From Platanthera guangdongensis (Eukaryota > Streptophyta > Magnoliopsida > Asparagales > Orchidaceae), in NCBI GenBank assembly GCA_039583875.1, contig CM077164.1, positions 64,945,628 to 65,009,627 of the forward strand: DNA of 64,000 nucleotides, written 5' to 3'. Made by a program: the position numbers and the translations under genes. A model generated the notes under the pieces. That model had not been told where the DNA came from, made no database searches, and saw only the letters and a program-made list of their open reading frames with translations. Of this stretch, positions 41,345 to 54,172 are shown piece by piece (position 1 is the first letter of the stretch; each line of letters starts with the position of its first letter).

Positions 41345-42701
41345 GCCCCCTCCCCCTCTCCTTCCCCTCAAAACTCTCAGAGCAGCTCAGCCCTCCCCTT
41401 GCCTAACCCCTATCGGAGCCCAGGTGGCCGGAAAAAGGCAAGCCGAGGCCCCTCCTCCCTCCACCACCGCCACCTTAGCAAGGCCGACTAGGCCGGACCC
41501 TCCTGAGCCCAACAGACCTAGGTGGATTCTCTCTCCCTCCCCCTCCCATAATTTGGATGTCGTGCATGCGCCTCCGGTGGCCGAAGCGCCGCCGGCGCCA
41601 CCTGGGCCTTGTTCCAGGCCGGGTGGTGCCCAAGTAGGAAAAGCTCCTCCCCCAGCGCCGGTGGTGGCGCTGGGTGAGTGCTATACCACTGGGGGTGGCG
41701 ACCCCCAGCGGCGGAGAGCGGCGCTGCCGCCGTAAAATGCAGTTCTGGCGGCACCCATAAAAACAGAGAAAAGCTCTGTTTAGAGCTGGCGGCGGCGGTC
41801 GTCGGCGTAAGGCCGCCGGACCACCGCTGGAGAGAAGCCCGACCCCCGACACGTCGGCTGGGGGTGGAGTGGTGGAGGGACAACCACCCGAGGAGCGGGG
41901 GTGACGCGGTGGCGCCGGGAGCAGAGCCACCGCCACCCCAGGCCCTTGGGTTGAGTTTTCCGGCGGCGGCCGGCGGCGCCAGGCCGCCGGACCACCGCCC
42001 AGAGGGTCGCCGGCCCCCAACAAGTCGATCGGGGCTGGCAACGATGGCTGGCGGAGGTTGGCCGGCGGTGGTGGAGGCTGCCACCCTCCACACCGTCGGG
42101 GAGCTGCAGCTGCCGTCCGATCTCAAGATGAGATCGGACGGCCCTAATTATATTAATCCCCGCCCCCTGCCTCAGCATCATCGCCCCCCACAGCAGATCC
42201 GCTGCCGATCCGCTGTGGGGACAGAAGGTCAAAATGCGTCTTGCGTCTCAATCTCAGCCACATGATTAAGTGGATCTGCTATTTGCAGACCACTCCGTAT
42301 CAAAAATTTGGGAATTTCTTTGGGGCAAATCTACTCCTCTAAAAGAAAAGTGACCAACATGAAAAATGTTCCCCATAATAAGGGCTACCTCCACAAAACG
42401 TTTGAGAATTTTTGGAGTTGATTTAGTATTTTTAAAAGCCAAAATAAAATTTGTTTGGCTAAATTAAAAGCCAAAAATACCTTGAAAAATTATAAAAAAA
42501 TTTCTAGACTCATTATAGGCCCTCCTAAGGGTTGTATCAAAATTTGGGGTAATGAGGATAAGTTTTGATATTTTTCCTAAAATATTGGAAGCCTAGGGTC
42601 GCTCGCGGATCATTTTCCGCCTTTTTCCCTCGAAGATGGAAATTAGAGCGAGCGACCACCCCCCCCCCCCTTTATAATCAAATAAGTAATTTAGTACATC
42701 T
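41345..42701. other. GC-rich leader-like region with internal duplication, then AT-rich DNA
   Basis: A segment with GGCCGCCGGACCACCGC occurs near 41810 and again near 41980, within two related ~150-bp blocks. ORFs on both strands here are Pro/Ala/Gly-rich and overlap each other, with no domain. From ~42290 the sequence is AT-rich and featureless, ending with a C13 run near 42660. Confidence 0.4.
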
Positions 42702-43120
42702 CCAGTCTCGTACTGATCGAGCTTATTTTAGTTCTTTCAATTCAGCATTACTCTAGTCTCGTACTGGTCGAGCTTATTTTAGTTCTTTCAATTCAGCACT
42801 ACTCCGGTCTCGTACTAGTCGAACTTATTTTAGTATTTTTGTACTACTCCAGTCTCGTATTGGTCGATCTTATTTTAGTTCTTTCAATTCAGCACTACTC
42901 CAGTCTCATACTGGTCAAGCTTACTTTAGTGCTTTCAATTCAGTACATCTCCAGTCTCGTACTGGTCGAACTTATTTTAGTATTTCGTACTACTCCAGTC
43001 TCATACTGGTCAAGCTTACTTTACTGCTTTCAATTCAGTACATCTCCAGTCTCGTACTGGTCAAGCTTTTCTCAGTACTTTCTATTCAGTACAACTCCAG
43101 TCTCGTACTGGTCACATTTC
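42702..43120. repeat. ~50-bp tandem repeat (CCAGTCTCGTACTGGTC)
   Basis: Nine copies of CCAGTCTCGTACTGGTCGAG followed by a T-rich spacer with TTTCAATTCAG, at 45-52 bp spacing (first copies at about 42702, 42753, 42804, 42849 and 42900). The core CCAGTctcgtACTGG is itself an imperfect inverted repeat. Confidence 0.85.
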
Positions 43121-43659
43121 ATTCCAGCACTATAAGCAGCTTAATCACCGCACTTGTCCTCATTACAATTTACTATTATAATCCCGCGTCCTGCTCTGAC
43201 GAGCAGTCGTTATTAAAGTTGAGCCTTAATTGGGGATAACTGGAGTTGAAGTAGTCCTCCAGGTCTAGCCCCAAATAATGCGCTCCCTCGCTCCTTGTGG
43301 AAAGTAGAGCTAAGTGTCGACGCCCGAAGACTAAAGCCTGGTAGGGCAGGCCAACGTAGACCTGGTGTATATTTTGTTTGCCCTTTAGTTTGATTGTTTG
43401 TAAATTGCTTGTGGTGAAATGGTGGCGGGTTAGTCCCTCCCGTAGACCGTTCGTACCTATGCGGGAAGGTCGACGACTCAAGGAGACAGAGAGATGAGTA
43501 CCACGGGTGACCGACCGTTATATTATTCCCTGTAGGGTTTTCCTCCGCTGGTCGGCCAAAACGATTCGTTGGATGTCGCTCACATCCAAGAGTACACAAG
43601 ATTGTATGTTAGGGCCTGGGGTTGTGCAGTACGACCACCCCCAGAAGTGGCAGGACTGG
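43121..43659. other. Unassigned sequence at the copia truncation point
   Basis: It contains fragments that look like an LTR end or leader, but no boundary is found. The copia reading frame becomes recognisable at about 43660. Confidence 0.35.
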
Positions 43660-46230
43660 CCACTATCACCCACGGCCGAATCTTGTTTCTTAGGCAAGAT
43701 GACTAAAGCTCCTTTCACTGGTTATACTGAGAGGGCTGAGGATCTCTTGGGTGTTGTACATAGTGATGTATGCGGACCCATGAGTTCCATGGCTAGAGGT
43801 GGGTATTTCTACTTTGTTACATTTACTGATGATTTCAGTAGATACAGATATGTGTATCTTATGAAGTGCAAATCCGAGACCTTTAAAAAGTTCAAAGAGT
43901 TCAAGAATGAAGTAGAAAACTAGTTGGGTAAAAGGGTTAAAGCACTCCGATCTGATCGAGGTGGCGAATACCTGAGTCATGAGTTCCGTGATCATCTGAA
44001 AGAGTGTGGTATTATATCACAGCTCACTCCACCTAGAACACCACAACATAATGGTGTGTCTGAGAGGAGAAATCGTACTCTGTTAGACATGGTACGTTCG
44101 ATGATGAGTCATGCAGACTTTCCTGTTTCCTTTTGGGGTTTTGCTTTAGAGACTGCTGCAATGACATTGAATCGCGCTCCAACGAAAACGGTTCTGAAGA
44201 CACCATATGAAATATGGACTGGGAAGCGTCATAGTATGTCGTTCATTAAAATTTGGGGCTGTGAGGCATATGTGAGACGTCAAATGCCTGACAAGCTGGA
44301 ACCCAAATCGGATAAATGTTATCTGGTGGGATATCCTAAGGAAACGAAAGGGTATTACTTTTACCTACCGTCTGAGGGCAAAGTGTTTGTCGCAAGAACT
44401 GCTGTCTTCTTGGAGAAAGAGTTCTTATCAAGAAAGACTGAAAAGGTAGAGCTTGAAGAAGTTCAAGAACCACATGTAGTGAATGAACCAGAATTGGATT
44501 CTGAGACAGGACTACAAGATGTTGTAGCTAGAGAACCTGCTCAAGGAACACAAGTCCTACGTAGATCTGGTAGACTGAGGTTTGAGTCTGAGAGATATGG
44601 ATTTCTCGTGTCTCAAATAGGTAATGTGTTGCTTATGGATCATGATGATGAACCAGCAACCTACCAAGAGGCTATGAATGGATGGGACTCCGACAAATGG
44701 CTTGAGGCTATGAAATCTGAAATGGACTCCATGTATGCAAACCAAGTTTGGAACTTGGTGGAACCACCTGAAGGGGTACGACCCATAGGGTGCAAGTAGG
44801 TCTTCAAGAAGAAGACCGACATGGATGGGAATGTACAGACATTCAAAGGGCGACTGGTGGATAAGGATTTCAAGCAAATTCATGGTATTGACTATGATGA
44901 GACCTTTTCCCCTGTTGCCATGGTAAAGTCCATAAGGATATTGCTTGCTGTTGCTGCGTATTATGACTACGAGATCTGGCAGATGGATGTCAAAACGGCT
45001 TTCCTTAATGGAAACCTCCTTGAGGAAGTGTATATGACACAACCCGAGGGTTTTGTATCCCCAGATGAAGCCACTAAAATATGCAAGCTGAATAAGTCCA
45101 TCTATGGACTGAAACAAGCCTCTCGAAGTTGGAATCTTCGTTTTGATGAGAAAATCAAAGAGTTTGGTTTCATCAAGAATGAAGATGAGCCTTGTGTTTA
45201 CAAGCGAATCAGTGGGAGCATTATTGTCTTCCTGATATTGTATGTATATGACATACTATTGAATGGGAATGACATTCCTACCCTGAAAGTTGTTAAGAAC
45301 AACCTAGGGAACTGCTTTTCAATGAAGGATTTGGGTGAAGCGACTTATATACTCGGTATTAAGATCTATAGAGATAGATCGAAGAAGTTGTTGGGTTTAA
45401 CCCAGAGTACGTACATCGAAAAGGTGTTGAAGAGGTTCAACATGCTTGAGTCCAAGAAAGGATTTTTGCCCATGTCTCATGGTGTGAATCTCTCTAAGGA
45501 CCCGTGTCCAAAGTCTTGTGAAGATAAGGACCGCATGAAGTTGATTCCATATGCTTTGGCAATTGGATCAATCATGTACGCGATGTTATGTACTTGACCC
45601 AACATCTCCTTTGCTTTGAGCATGACTAGCATGTATCAGTCAGACCCCGATGAGTGTCACTAGATTGCAGTCAAGAATGTCCTGAAGTACTTGAGAAGGA
45701 CTAAGGATGTGTTCTTGGTGTATGGTGGAGAGGAAGAGCTCGTTGTAAGTGGTTACACGGATGCTAGCTTCCAAACTGATAAAGACGACTCCAAGTCTCA
45801 GTCAGGTTTTGTGTTTTGCCTGAATGGAGGAGCTGTGAGCTGGAAGAATTCCAAGCAAGAGACAGTTACTGATTCTACAACAGAGGCCGAGTATATCGCC
45901 GCAGCTAATGCGGCAAAGGAGGCTGTATGGATTAGGAAATTCATCGGCGAGCTTGATGTAGTTCCTAGCATTGTTGGTCCCGTAGTTCTCTACTGTGATA
46001 ACAATGTTGCAATTGCACAATCTAAGGAACCTAGATCCCATCAGCGCTCCAAGCACATACTTCGGCGGTTTCATCTTATTCGTAAGATTGTCGAACGAGG
46101 AGATGTGAACATTTGCAGAGTGCCGACTGAGGAGAATATTGCGGATCCACTGACAAAGCCTCTCGCGCAGAGAAAGCATGATGGTCATACTAGATCGATG
46201 GGTATACGATACCTAAATGATCAACTCTAG
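43660..46230 (+). pseudogene. pol: Copia pol remnant: integrase, RT, RNase H with stops and a mutated active site
   Basis: A single frame carries four stops: TAG 43921-43923, TAG 44797-44799, TGA 45595-45597 and TAG 45661-45663. Integrase shows VHSDVCGPM, RSDRGGEY and PPRTPQHNGVSERRNRT. RT shows QMDVKTAFLNGN and IYGLKQASRSW, but the catalytic YVDD is YVYD (LILYVYDILL), losing an essential Asp. RNase H shows GYTDASFQTD, EAEYIAA and SKHILRRFHLI, ending at TAG after YLNDQL. The lineage looks Tork/Angela-like, but I am not sure. It is not functional. Confidence 0.9.
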
Positions 46231-47193
46231 TGAGAATCTTGTGGATTGCATGTAAACATGTATTTTGTTGGCCATTTGTTCATATGATGAACAGTGTACC
46301 TAGTTTTTCTCTTACAATTAATGGCAAGTTCTTTTATTATGAGTTTTTCTTTTCTATATGATAGTTAAATGTTAACATAATAGATACCCTTAGAATGTTC
46401 GCTTCCATGGGACATCAAGTAAGTGACTTGAATGTGAGAGCCTATGATTTATTTGAAGCTTCATTCTTAAAAGGTCCCTGGTCGAGTATCATCATAGAAG
46501 CTAAGGGTGATGATGGTACATGAAGGCTAGCACGTGCGTTGACTGATGATCGGTTCTCACAGGTCATGATATTGTGATATCAAGTCATCACGTGGGTACT
46601 TGTTAGTGAACAAGTTGTACTGGACAGACCCAACCTGAGACTACTCTGTGGATTGTCTTCCAATCGTGTCACGATTAGGTCTCAATTGACAATGGTGTTG
46701 TGGTCCTTTGACCTGAAGTCACAGCATTCATCAAGTGAGGAAGAGCGTGCTTTGGTGCCATCTAAAGTCTTCCTTGAGAAAGGTTGATGATAAGGGTGGT
46801 TGTTGGGCATGTTACGAATCATTTGGGTGTTTGTGTGTGAGCAGATATAGGATTTGTCCTCCTGTATGACAGGAGTTGCATCCATGGGCCCCTTGATGGA
46901 ACTGGATTGAGAAATGCATGGCCATGCTTGGTTGAGTCAATATGTGATATTGGACTCACCATTCTCTGGAAGTACGTCCTGGATCAAGAAACTTGGATTG
47001 AGCTATTACGAGGGTGACACGGTCCATGCCTCTAGTTCTTTCCGGATGTAAGGGACAAAGGGACAAAGACAACGCTGATACATTGGTCATAAAGGCTTAT
47101 GAGTTATAAACTCTTATTGCTTGGGGAGCAATGATGCATTGCTAGATGCCGCTCATTGTTCATGAGGTTTTTGGTTTGATACTTTCAAGATCA
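46231..47193. other. Non-coding region between copia pol and 3' LTR
   Basis: No ORF or repeat is supported. It is unusually long for a copia 3' untranslated region and may contain a further diverged insertion. Confidence 0.4.
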
Positions 47194-47203
47194 AATGGGA
47201 GAC

Positions 47204-48278
47204 TGTTGGAGTTACCATGGTGATCTAGAAGTGGTCAAACATGTAATCTCACTACCAACGCGATATGAGCCTGTAGGGTCGCACATAAGAGATGTGGAGA
47301 AGTTGGATGATTGACTGTGTTGGTAAAGGTTACCAATCACCGACCTGAATGCGGTTATGGGCAAAATGTTGCCTTAAAGGATCGTCGGGTTGGGAAAATG
47401 TTGCCTTGAAGAATTGGTAAGAATAGTCGACCGAGGGTCGACGATTGTCGACCAAAGGTCGACGATCGTCGACCGCGGGTCGACGTGTTTCGTCGACCGC
47501 GGGTCGACGAGTATTGTCGACCGCGGGTCGACTATCGTCGACCGCAAGGTCGACGATCGTCGACCGCAGATCGATGATTATCGTCAATCCACGTTCGACG
47601 TGAATCGTCGAGTATTGTACTCTAATTCTCGCCGACTGATTCTCGCCGATCCTAGGTGATTCTCGCCGATTGATTCTCACTGAATCTGCTAGGTGATTCT
47701 CGCCGATTCTGGAACCCTAATTTTCTGGGTGGTCTGTAGATAGCGATATTCCTAAGTCTGTTTATGCCTTTGGTATAAATAGATACTTAGGGTTTTCGGG
47801 AATGCTCTCTGATCGAATCGGATGCGTTCCGCCGATCCCGATCCCGAATCCCGCCGTTCCGCCGATCCCGAATCCCGCCGCCGTTCCTCGTTCGCTCCGT
47901 TGACCTCCTCTCCGGCGATTGTCGCTGGTGTTGCTATTCCTGGCGTGGACCTAGCAGTCCGTGGAGAAGCAAGGTGTGGTCATTCTCCTTCCCGATTATC
48001 CGTGCGACGGAAAAGTCGGTGTTCTCCCGCTCGTGTGGATTTCTGCAGAGACGTGGATATCATTCCACGTAGAACTCGCCACCAGCAAGAACACGAAGCT
48101 TGGAGCATCTCCGTTGAGTTGTGAATCAACGCCACCGAGGTAATTTTTGCCTAATTGTATGTTAACTTCTTGATTCAACTACCATGGCCCGATCCTATCT
48201 CTTTTGGGTTTTTCTTGATGTTTTTATTCTTCCGCTGCGTGCACAAGTGTTGTGCCCTCCTCATAGAGAAACCCAACA
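47204..48278 (+). repeat. 3' LTR of the truncated copia element
   Basis: 1,075 bp, TGTTGGAGTTACC...AAACCCAACA, preceded by the purine tract. It contains the GTCGAC palindrome array at 47415-47610. A TATA candidate (GGTATAAATAGATAC) lies near 47773, followed by a short GC-rich leader. Confidence 0.85.
47415..47610. repeat. GTCGACCGCGGGTCGAC palindrome array in copia LTR
   Basis: About ten GTCGAC cores in ~200 bp within larger palindromes such as GTCGACCGCGGGTCGAC and GTCGACGATCGTCGAC. The array lies ~165 bp upstream of the TATA candidate. Confidence 0.88.
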
Positions 48279-48280
48279 AA

Positions 48281-50998
48281 GAGTTGCTGGAATAGGGTTA
48301 TATATGCCCAAGTATGTCACCTTGGAACCCTCCTATTCTCTTTATGAAAAAGAAGGACAGTAGCTTACGGTTGTGCATCGAGTATCGCGAGTTAAATAAG
48401 CTGACGGAGAAGAACAAACATCCAATATCTTGAATTGATGACTTGTTTGATCAGCTAGTGGGATCAGCCGTCTATTCTAAACTGGACTTGAAGTTGGGGG
48501 ACTACCAGTTGAGGATTCAGGAAGGTGACATTCCTAAGACAGTGTTTGGAACACGCTACGGTAACTATGAGTTCACTGTAATGTCGTTTGGTCTAACAAA
48601 TGTGTCATCCATGTTCATGGACTTAATGCATTGAACATTTCGAGAGTACTTGGATTTGTTTGTCATTGTTTTCATAGATGACATTCTAGTGTACTCTCGG
48701 TCGGAAGAAGATCATGCGAACCATTTACGGATGGTGTTACACACCCGGAGGAGAAACAAGCTCTACACCAAGTTCTTAAAGTGTGAGTTTTGGCTATCGC
48801 CAGTGGCTTTTCTTGGCCATGTGCTGAGTGGAGAGGGCATTGCGGTGGATCCGTCAAAGCTAAAGCCATACGGGAGTGGCCAATGTTATCTTCTGTGGCC
48901 GAAGTCAGGAGTTTCCTTGGACTAGCGGGCTACTACAGTCGTTTCGTAGAAAACTTCTCACGGATCGCTTTGCCTCTTACCACACTAACGATGAAGGATC
49001 AGAAGTTTGTTTGGATGCCGGAGTGCGCATGAGCTTTTGAAGATCTGAAGAGTCGCTTGACCACGACGCCAATCTTGACGTGGCCATGTGGTTCAGACGG
49101 CTTTGAAATCTATAGTGATGCATCATGGGGCGGCTTAGATTGTGTTTTTCTTCAATTTGGAAAGGTGATCGCTTATGACTCACGCCAGTTGAAAGTGCAT
49201 GAATGGAACTATCCCGTCCACGACTTCGAGTTGACGACGGTGATTTTTGCACTTAAACTGTGACGTCATTATTTATATGGCGTGAAGGTAGATATATTCA
49301 TGGACCATAAGAGCCTAAAATATTTATTGGATCATAAGGATATCAATATGTGACAATGTAAGTGGATGGAGTTCCTCGGGGACTATACCTTCCAAATACA
49401 TTATACTCCATGGAAGGGAAACGTCATTGCATATGTCTTGAGTCAGAGGACTCCAGCAATGGCAAATTGGTAGCAGACGCATGATGAGCATCTGATCCAG
49501 GAGTTGGAAGCTTTAGATATTTCTCTTGTTGACAAGAATTCCACAGTAAATGTGTGCTTGACCTGGACGGAGGTACAGTATGACCTTGCGGACAGAGTTC
49601 GGCGGGCAACGGAACTTGATGAAAGTTTGCAACACTATGCAGTAGATGGAGTAAATGGCCAATTCTCCTGGGATGAAGGCTTTTGCGAAAAGATGGTCAT
49701 TTGCGCGTCCCGAATATGGGTAAGTTAAGAGATGAATTATTGTATGAAGCTCATTTTACGAAGTACTCAATTCACCCAGGGAGCACAAAATGTATAAAGA
49801 TATGAAAAAGCTATTTTGATGGCCGGGCATAAAGAAAGACATATCACTTTACGCGGCTCAATGTCAGACTTGTGCTTTAGTGAAAGCGGAATGTCAGAAG
49901 CCTGGAGGTTTCCTAAAGTTGCTACCGATTCCGAAATGGAAGTTTGATGATATTTTAATGGATTTCATGCACGGTTTGACGAGATCTCAACGCGGTAACG
50001 ATTCAGTTTGGGTGATTGTAGACCGGTTGACTAAAGTGGCTCACTTCATTCTGAATAACAAGGACAATTCAGTGGAAGTTTTGGCTAAACTGTATGTTGA
50101 ACAAATAGTACTATTGCACGGTGTGCCCCGTAGCATCGTAAGTGATCGAGATGAGCGTTTCACTTCAAATGATTGGAAACTAATTCATTATTTGTTGGGG
50201 ACAAAGTTAACATTCAGTACAGTCTTTCATCCCCAAACAGATGGCCAAACTGAGAGAACCAATAGAATGACGGAGGATATGCTCCGAATGTGCACCTTGG
50301 ATTTCAAGAAGAGATGGGAAGATCATCTCTATATGGTGGAATTCGCCTACAATAATAGCTATCAAGCGAGTTTAAATATGACGCCTTTTGAAGCTTTGTA
50401 TGGTAGGAAGTGTCGTACACCATTAGCTTGGGCGGAAACAGACAAATCTAAATTATATAAGCGTAAGGAAGTCAAAGAGGCTAATTTAACAATACACTCT
50501 ATTCGAGAGAGGCTGGTAATGACTGAAGATATGCAAGCAAAATATTACAACACCAAACACTGAAATGTGGAGTTTGCGGTGGGCGATTGGGTATATTTGA
50601 AAATTAAACCTTTCAAGACCGTATCCAGGATTCAGTGCTTGAAAAAGCTGAGTCTGAGGTATCTTGGCCCATTTGAGGTGGTGGAACAAGTTGGAGATGC
50701 TGCCTATCGGCTAGCTCTTTCAGAGGAATTGAGTGGGTTGCATGATGTGTTTCACATATCAGTGCTTCGAGAAGCTGTGAAGGATCCAGCTCAAGTGATT
50801 GTGAATGATCGCGTATCGGTCAAATCCGGGATAACGATGAAGGTTAGGCCCATTCAAATCGAGGATAAAGTGGTTAAGCAGCTGCGGAACAAGCCAATCG
50901 AGATGGTCGAGGTCCGGTGGGACAACTGTGGTCGTGAAGAGCTAATATGGGAGCGGAAGCAGACCATACGTGCTGAATATCCCAATTTGTTTACCTAA
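48281..50998 (+). pseudogene. pol: Chromovirus 2 pol remnant: RT to chromodomain-like tail
   Basis: RT begins abruptly after the copia LTR ([14 protein letters not shown]) and has an intact-looking FIDDILVYS active site. Stops are at 48293 (TAG), 48432 (TGA), 48633 (TGA) and later codons, and there is a frameshift near 48880. RNase H ([24 protein letters not shown]), an integrase zinc region (CQTCALVKAE) and a core (MDFMHGL, VSDRDERF, HPQTDGQTERTNRM) follow. The chromodomain-like end is MVEVRWDNCGREELIWE. The 227-codon integrase stretch and the 143-codon tail are open but separated by a TGA at 50561. It is closely related to chromovirus 1 and not functional. Confidence 0.9.
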
Positions 50999-51090
50999 AA
51001 TATTGTAACATTTGTTATTGAGTAGAAACTACCGATTCGTTACTGGTTGCTGCTTGGTGCTGTATACAAATTTCGGGACGAAATTTTTGT

Positions 51091-51104
51091 AAGGTGGGGA
51101 GGAT
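51091..51104 (+). other. Polypurine tract of chromovirus 2
   Basis: AAGGTGGGGAGGAT lies directly before TGTAACACCCC. The conserved hairpin AATTTCGGGACGAAATT lies just upstream at 51069-51085. Confidence 0.88.
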
Positions 51105-53151
51105 TGTAACACCCCAAAAGAAGTAGTGGTCATTGGGGGTTACCGTGCATTGATAGTATTATCGCGGGCGGTAGCACAGTGACTTAAAAGACCAAGCACT
51201 CGGGTTGGGTACCGCAGACCTAGCGCGTCGCGGTAGCCACTCAATGCTTTTGACCACTCAATGCTTTCAACCACTAAACGTTGTCGAACAATCATCGAGC
51301 GCGCTAACGCCATGCGGTAAGAGTTACCGCGCCATGCTACTCGCTTGATGAACGTCGAACGGTTTACCTCCAAGCGCTAAAGTGTTATTGCGGGGCGCCA
51401 ACTCTGATAGCAGCGCCAACTGGTCAAAGCGGTTACCGTCTATGTTACCGCGCGACGGTAATAGTTACCACACGACGGTATCTTTTGTATAAGGATGGAC
51501 TTGAGATTTTATTCTCATCTTCTCATATCCTTTCTTTGCTGGGAAGGAAGAGGAGGAACGTTCAGGAGCTTGTGTGAAGATTGATCCAAGGTTTGCTTGT
51601 AATTGGAATCACGAGTCGACGCTAGATCCGCGAAGAGGAAGTTATGGCAATCAATTCCATCCGGATCATAGATCACGGTCATGGCTCCGAAAAGATCTTC
51701 AATGATAACGATCTTCTTTCTTGGACACGTGAAGTCCTTATTTGGCATATGCATGGATTTCCCCATCAAAAGGTGAAATATTGAGGGATTTTTGTTGTGT
51801 TGATTCTTGATATCCCCAAGAGGTCTTGCATATATATCCAGAAATGTATAATACGGAATAGACATACTGTGTGAAGCTCATCTGGACAGGTTGGTCTAGA
51901 TTGGTGATGTTTTATTTTGCGCACCGGAGAAGACTCTGCATATAAACGAGCATTTTGTGGAGTCGGTGGGTTGTGCCTGTGAAATGGAGTCGCAGGAAGT
52001 ATTGGAGTGGAATTCCAAGAAAATACCCTCAAAGTGCATGTGATGTATGTTATGAAAGTCCAGTGTTTCTGGCACTGTAGGTGGCTGCAAGGATTTTTGG
52101 ATGGTTGGTCCAATTATGGTTAGGGCTGGGGACGAAAAGTGAGTTCTGTCGCTAAATGTCGGGCGATAGTGATTGTCGCTGGCGATAGCTCCTAGCTAAC
52201 CTGTGATTGTGAAGCCAGTCCTTGGTGGACAGTATGAATATTATGAGCTATGAGTTCTTAAAAGACTTCATGCTGAATGGAAAAGGGAGAAGCCGACCCG
52301 CATCATTTGTGGCGATTTGAGCAACGGGTAAAGGCTGACCCGTTCCGCGTTATGGTTGTCAACTTGAGTTGCCCGGGTTATTGGGCATTCGTTGTAACAC
52401 ATAATGAGAGTCTTAGACATGCATGCCATTAGGACTAAAGTCTCCGGCTGTAGGCCGTGGAGTGCAATGCTCAAGGTTGCCGTTGGAAACGGTGGTGTGG
52501 CCTGATACTTTAGCACATCGAATATGTGCCCTGAGTGCACATAATGTTTGGCCGTTGAAGCCTTCGTTTATGATATGTTGAACTGTGCATTAGTGCACGT
52601 TCTTGTGATATATCTGCTTATGAAATGTTATGCCTGTAGGGAAGGAATACCGCTGCCCCGAGTACGAGATATGATCAGTATAAATTGGTCAGCTAAATGC
52701 TGACAGTTGCTTTGTTTTCCACTATTGCGATGGATTGTTCCAGTGCAGGTGCAGGAGAGCCGAGTGGAAAATAGTGGGCTGAAGCTCTTGTTGTTGTTGT
52801 TGTTGTTGCTGCTATGCTGGCCCTCGAAGGCCAAAGAATGAAATGTTTTCTGAATTTCATGTGTGGTCGGCCTGCGTGCCGATGTATGTAATCCACACGT
52901 ATGAAGAAAACTTATAAGGCCTTAAGGCCAAATATTTTGTGTATTTTGTAAACATTCCTTGTAGATATATAAATGTGGTTATTTATATATAGTGGACATT
53001 CATGATAGCTGAGTTCAAACTTAACCCCTAATGCTTCCGCTAGAATGCTCTGAGTTAGGATGAGTGGTTTGGTCTTTGATATTAACCTGTAACCTCGTCG
53101 TTTGTTTGTGGCATATAGTGTGGGCCCCCGATCGGACCTTCTATTATATGT
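51105..53151 (+). repeat. 3' LTR of chromovirus 2, left part (interrupted)
   Basis: Begins TGTAACACCCC. It stops at ATTATATGT (53151), where the Sirevirus-like insertion begins. The missing end, equivalent to GCCATGTGAC...GTTACA in related LTRs, reappears at 63707-63735. CG-rich motifs based on GTTACCG/CGGTAAC occur at 51140-51480, and a GGTCAGCTAAATGCTGAC hairpin lies near 52686. Confidence 0.88.
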
Positions 53152-54172
53152 TGTAGGATCTTGTGGCGCCCTTAGAGGGGGGGGGATGAATAAGGGCTCT
53201 TTAAAATTTTTTTAACTTTTTATAAAATATAAGACTAGCTACTATGAATGAGAAAGATCAATGAAATGAATAACAAGATTATACTTCTTCAAAATGAATA
53301 TGTAAAATGATTCCAATAAAGCTTGAAATCAAGGCTTACAACGATAATAGTTTTTAGCTTTTTTTTCACCGATCCTTCTCCCAAGAACCGGTAGGCTATA
53401 GTCAATATCTCCCTAGATATGCCTACTAGCCTCCCCCTAGATCAAACCTATGATCTAGACGCTGCACAACTCGCTGCGATTTACTCCTAAGCCTCACACG
53501 GACCTAGACACCACACACAAGGTGGTGATTTGCCCCTAAGACACACACGGACTTAGACACCACACACAAGGTGGTGATTTTCCCTACCCAATTACAAAGA
53601 AAAAGAATGAAAATGAAAGTACAATAGTAAAACTTAAAAACTCCCTCAAAATCACGAGCTCTGAAGATGATGATGGACGAACAAGAAGATCTCCAATCTT
53701 GAACGCACGGTCGTATCTCCTTCGCTCTTGAGATTTCAACGGACCAAGGGAGTTCGTCTGGAAACGGAGATGAAGGCTCTGAAAATTCTCTGGGAAAACC
53801 AAGCTTTACCCGATCCAACCCTTCCCTGAAATTTTTGGCCGTATATATCATTTCACGCTATCGCCGGCGTTAGCGTTAACGCCCCGCGATAGTGATAACT
53901 CTCCGTTGCTTGACACGTGGCACACGTCGCGCTGATTTTCAGATCTGAGCGGAAAACGTGACGATCGTGGGATATCGCTCGGCGACATCGGTATCGCCCC
54001 GCGATATCGCTGATCGTGACTGACTTCGTGCGCGGCAACGTGCGGATTAAGGCTGATGTCAGCAGAAACTGATTATGCTATCGCCCGCGGTATCGTTATC
54101 GCCAGTGATAGCGCGTTTTTCCTTTTCATCAATGTCATGCTCAGCCTTTCTTTTGTACATAAAAATGCTGTT
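53152..54172 (-). repeat. 3' LTR of Sirevirus-like insertion, missing its first ~94 bp
   Basis: On the minus strand it runs from GACAACAGCATTTTT (LTR position ~95, judged from the palindrome copies) to ...CAAGATCCTACA. The end segment CCCCTCTAAGGGCGCC resembles the end of the Sirevirus 1 LTR. It contains CTATCGCC...GGCGATAG-type inverted motifs (53850-54115). Confidence 0.8.

Larger units (their letters stand above)
43660..48278 (+). mobile_element. 5'-truncated Ty1/copia element (integrase to 3' LTR)
   Basis: It lacks its 5' LTR, gag, protease and the start of integrase. The remainder is integrase, RT and RNase H (to 46230), ~965 bp of non-coding sequence, a purine tract ATGGGAGAC ending at 47203, and an LTR from 47204 to 48278 with TGTTGG...CCAACA ends. 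Chromovirus RT sequence begins immediately after, so this element probably inserted into, or recombined with, chromovirus 2. No target duplication can be checked because the left end is missing. Confidence 0.85.

Noticed and set aside
41424..42265. Proline/alanine-rich ORFs of up to ~200 codons
   Set aside because: They are mutually overlapping on both strands in a GC-rich leader-like region with an internal duplication. Nothing recognisable is encoded.
46682..46885. Small ORFs in the copia 3' non-coding region
   Set aside because: They are short, unsupported and in both strands of a region with no domain similarity I can recognise.
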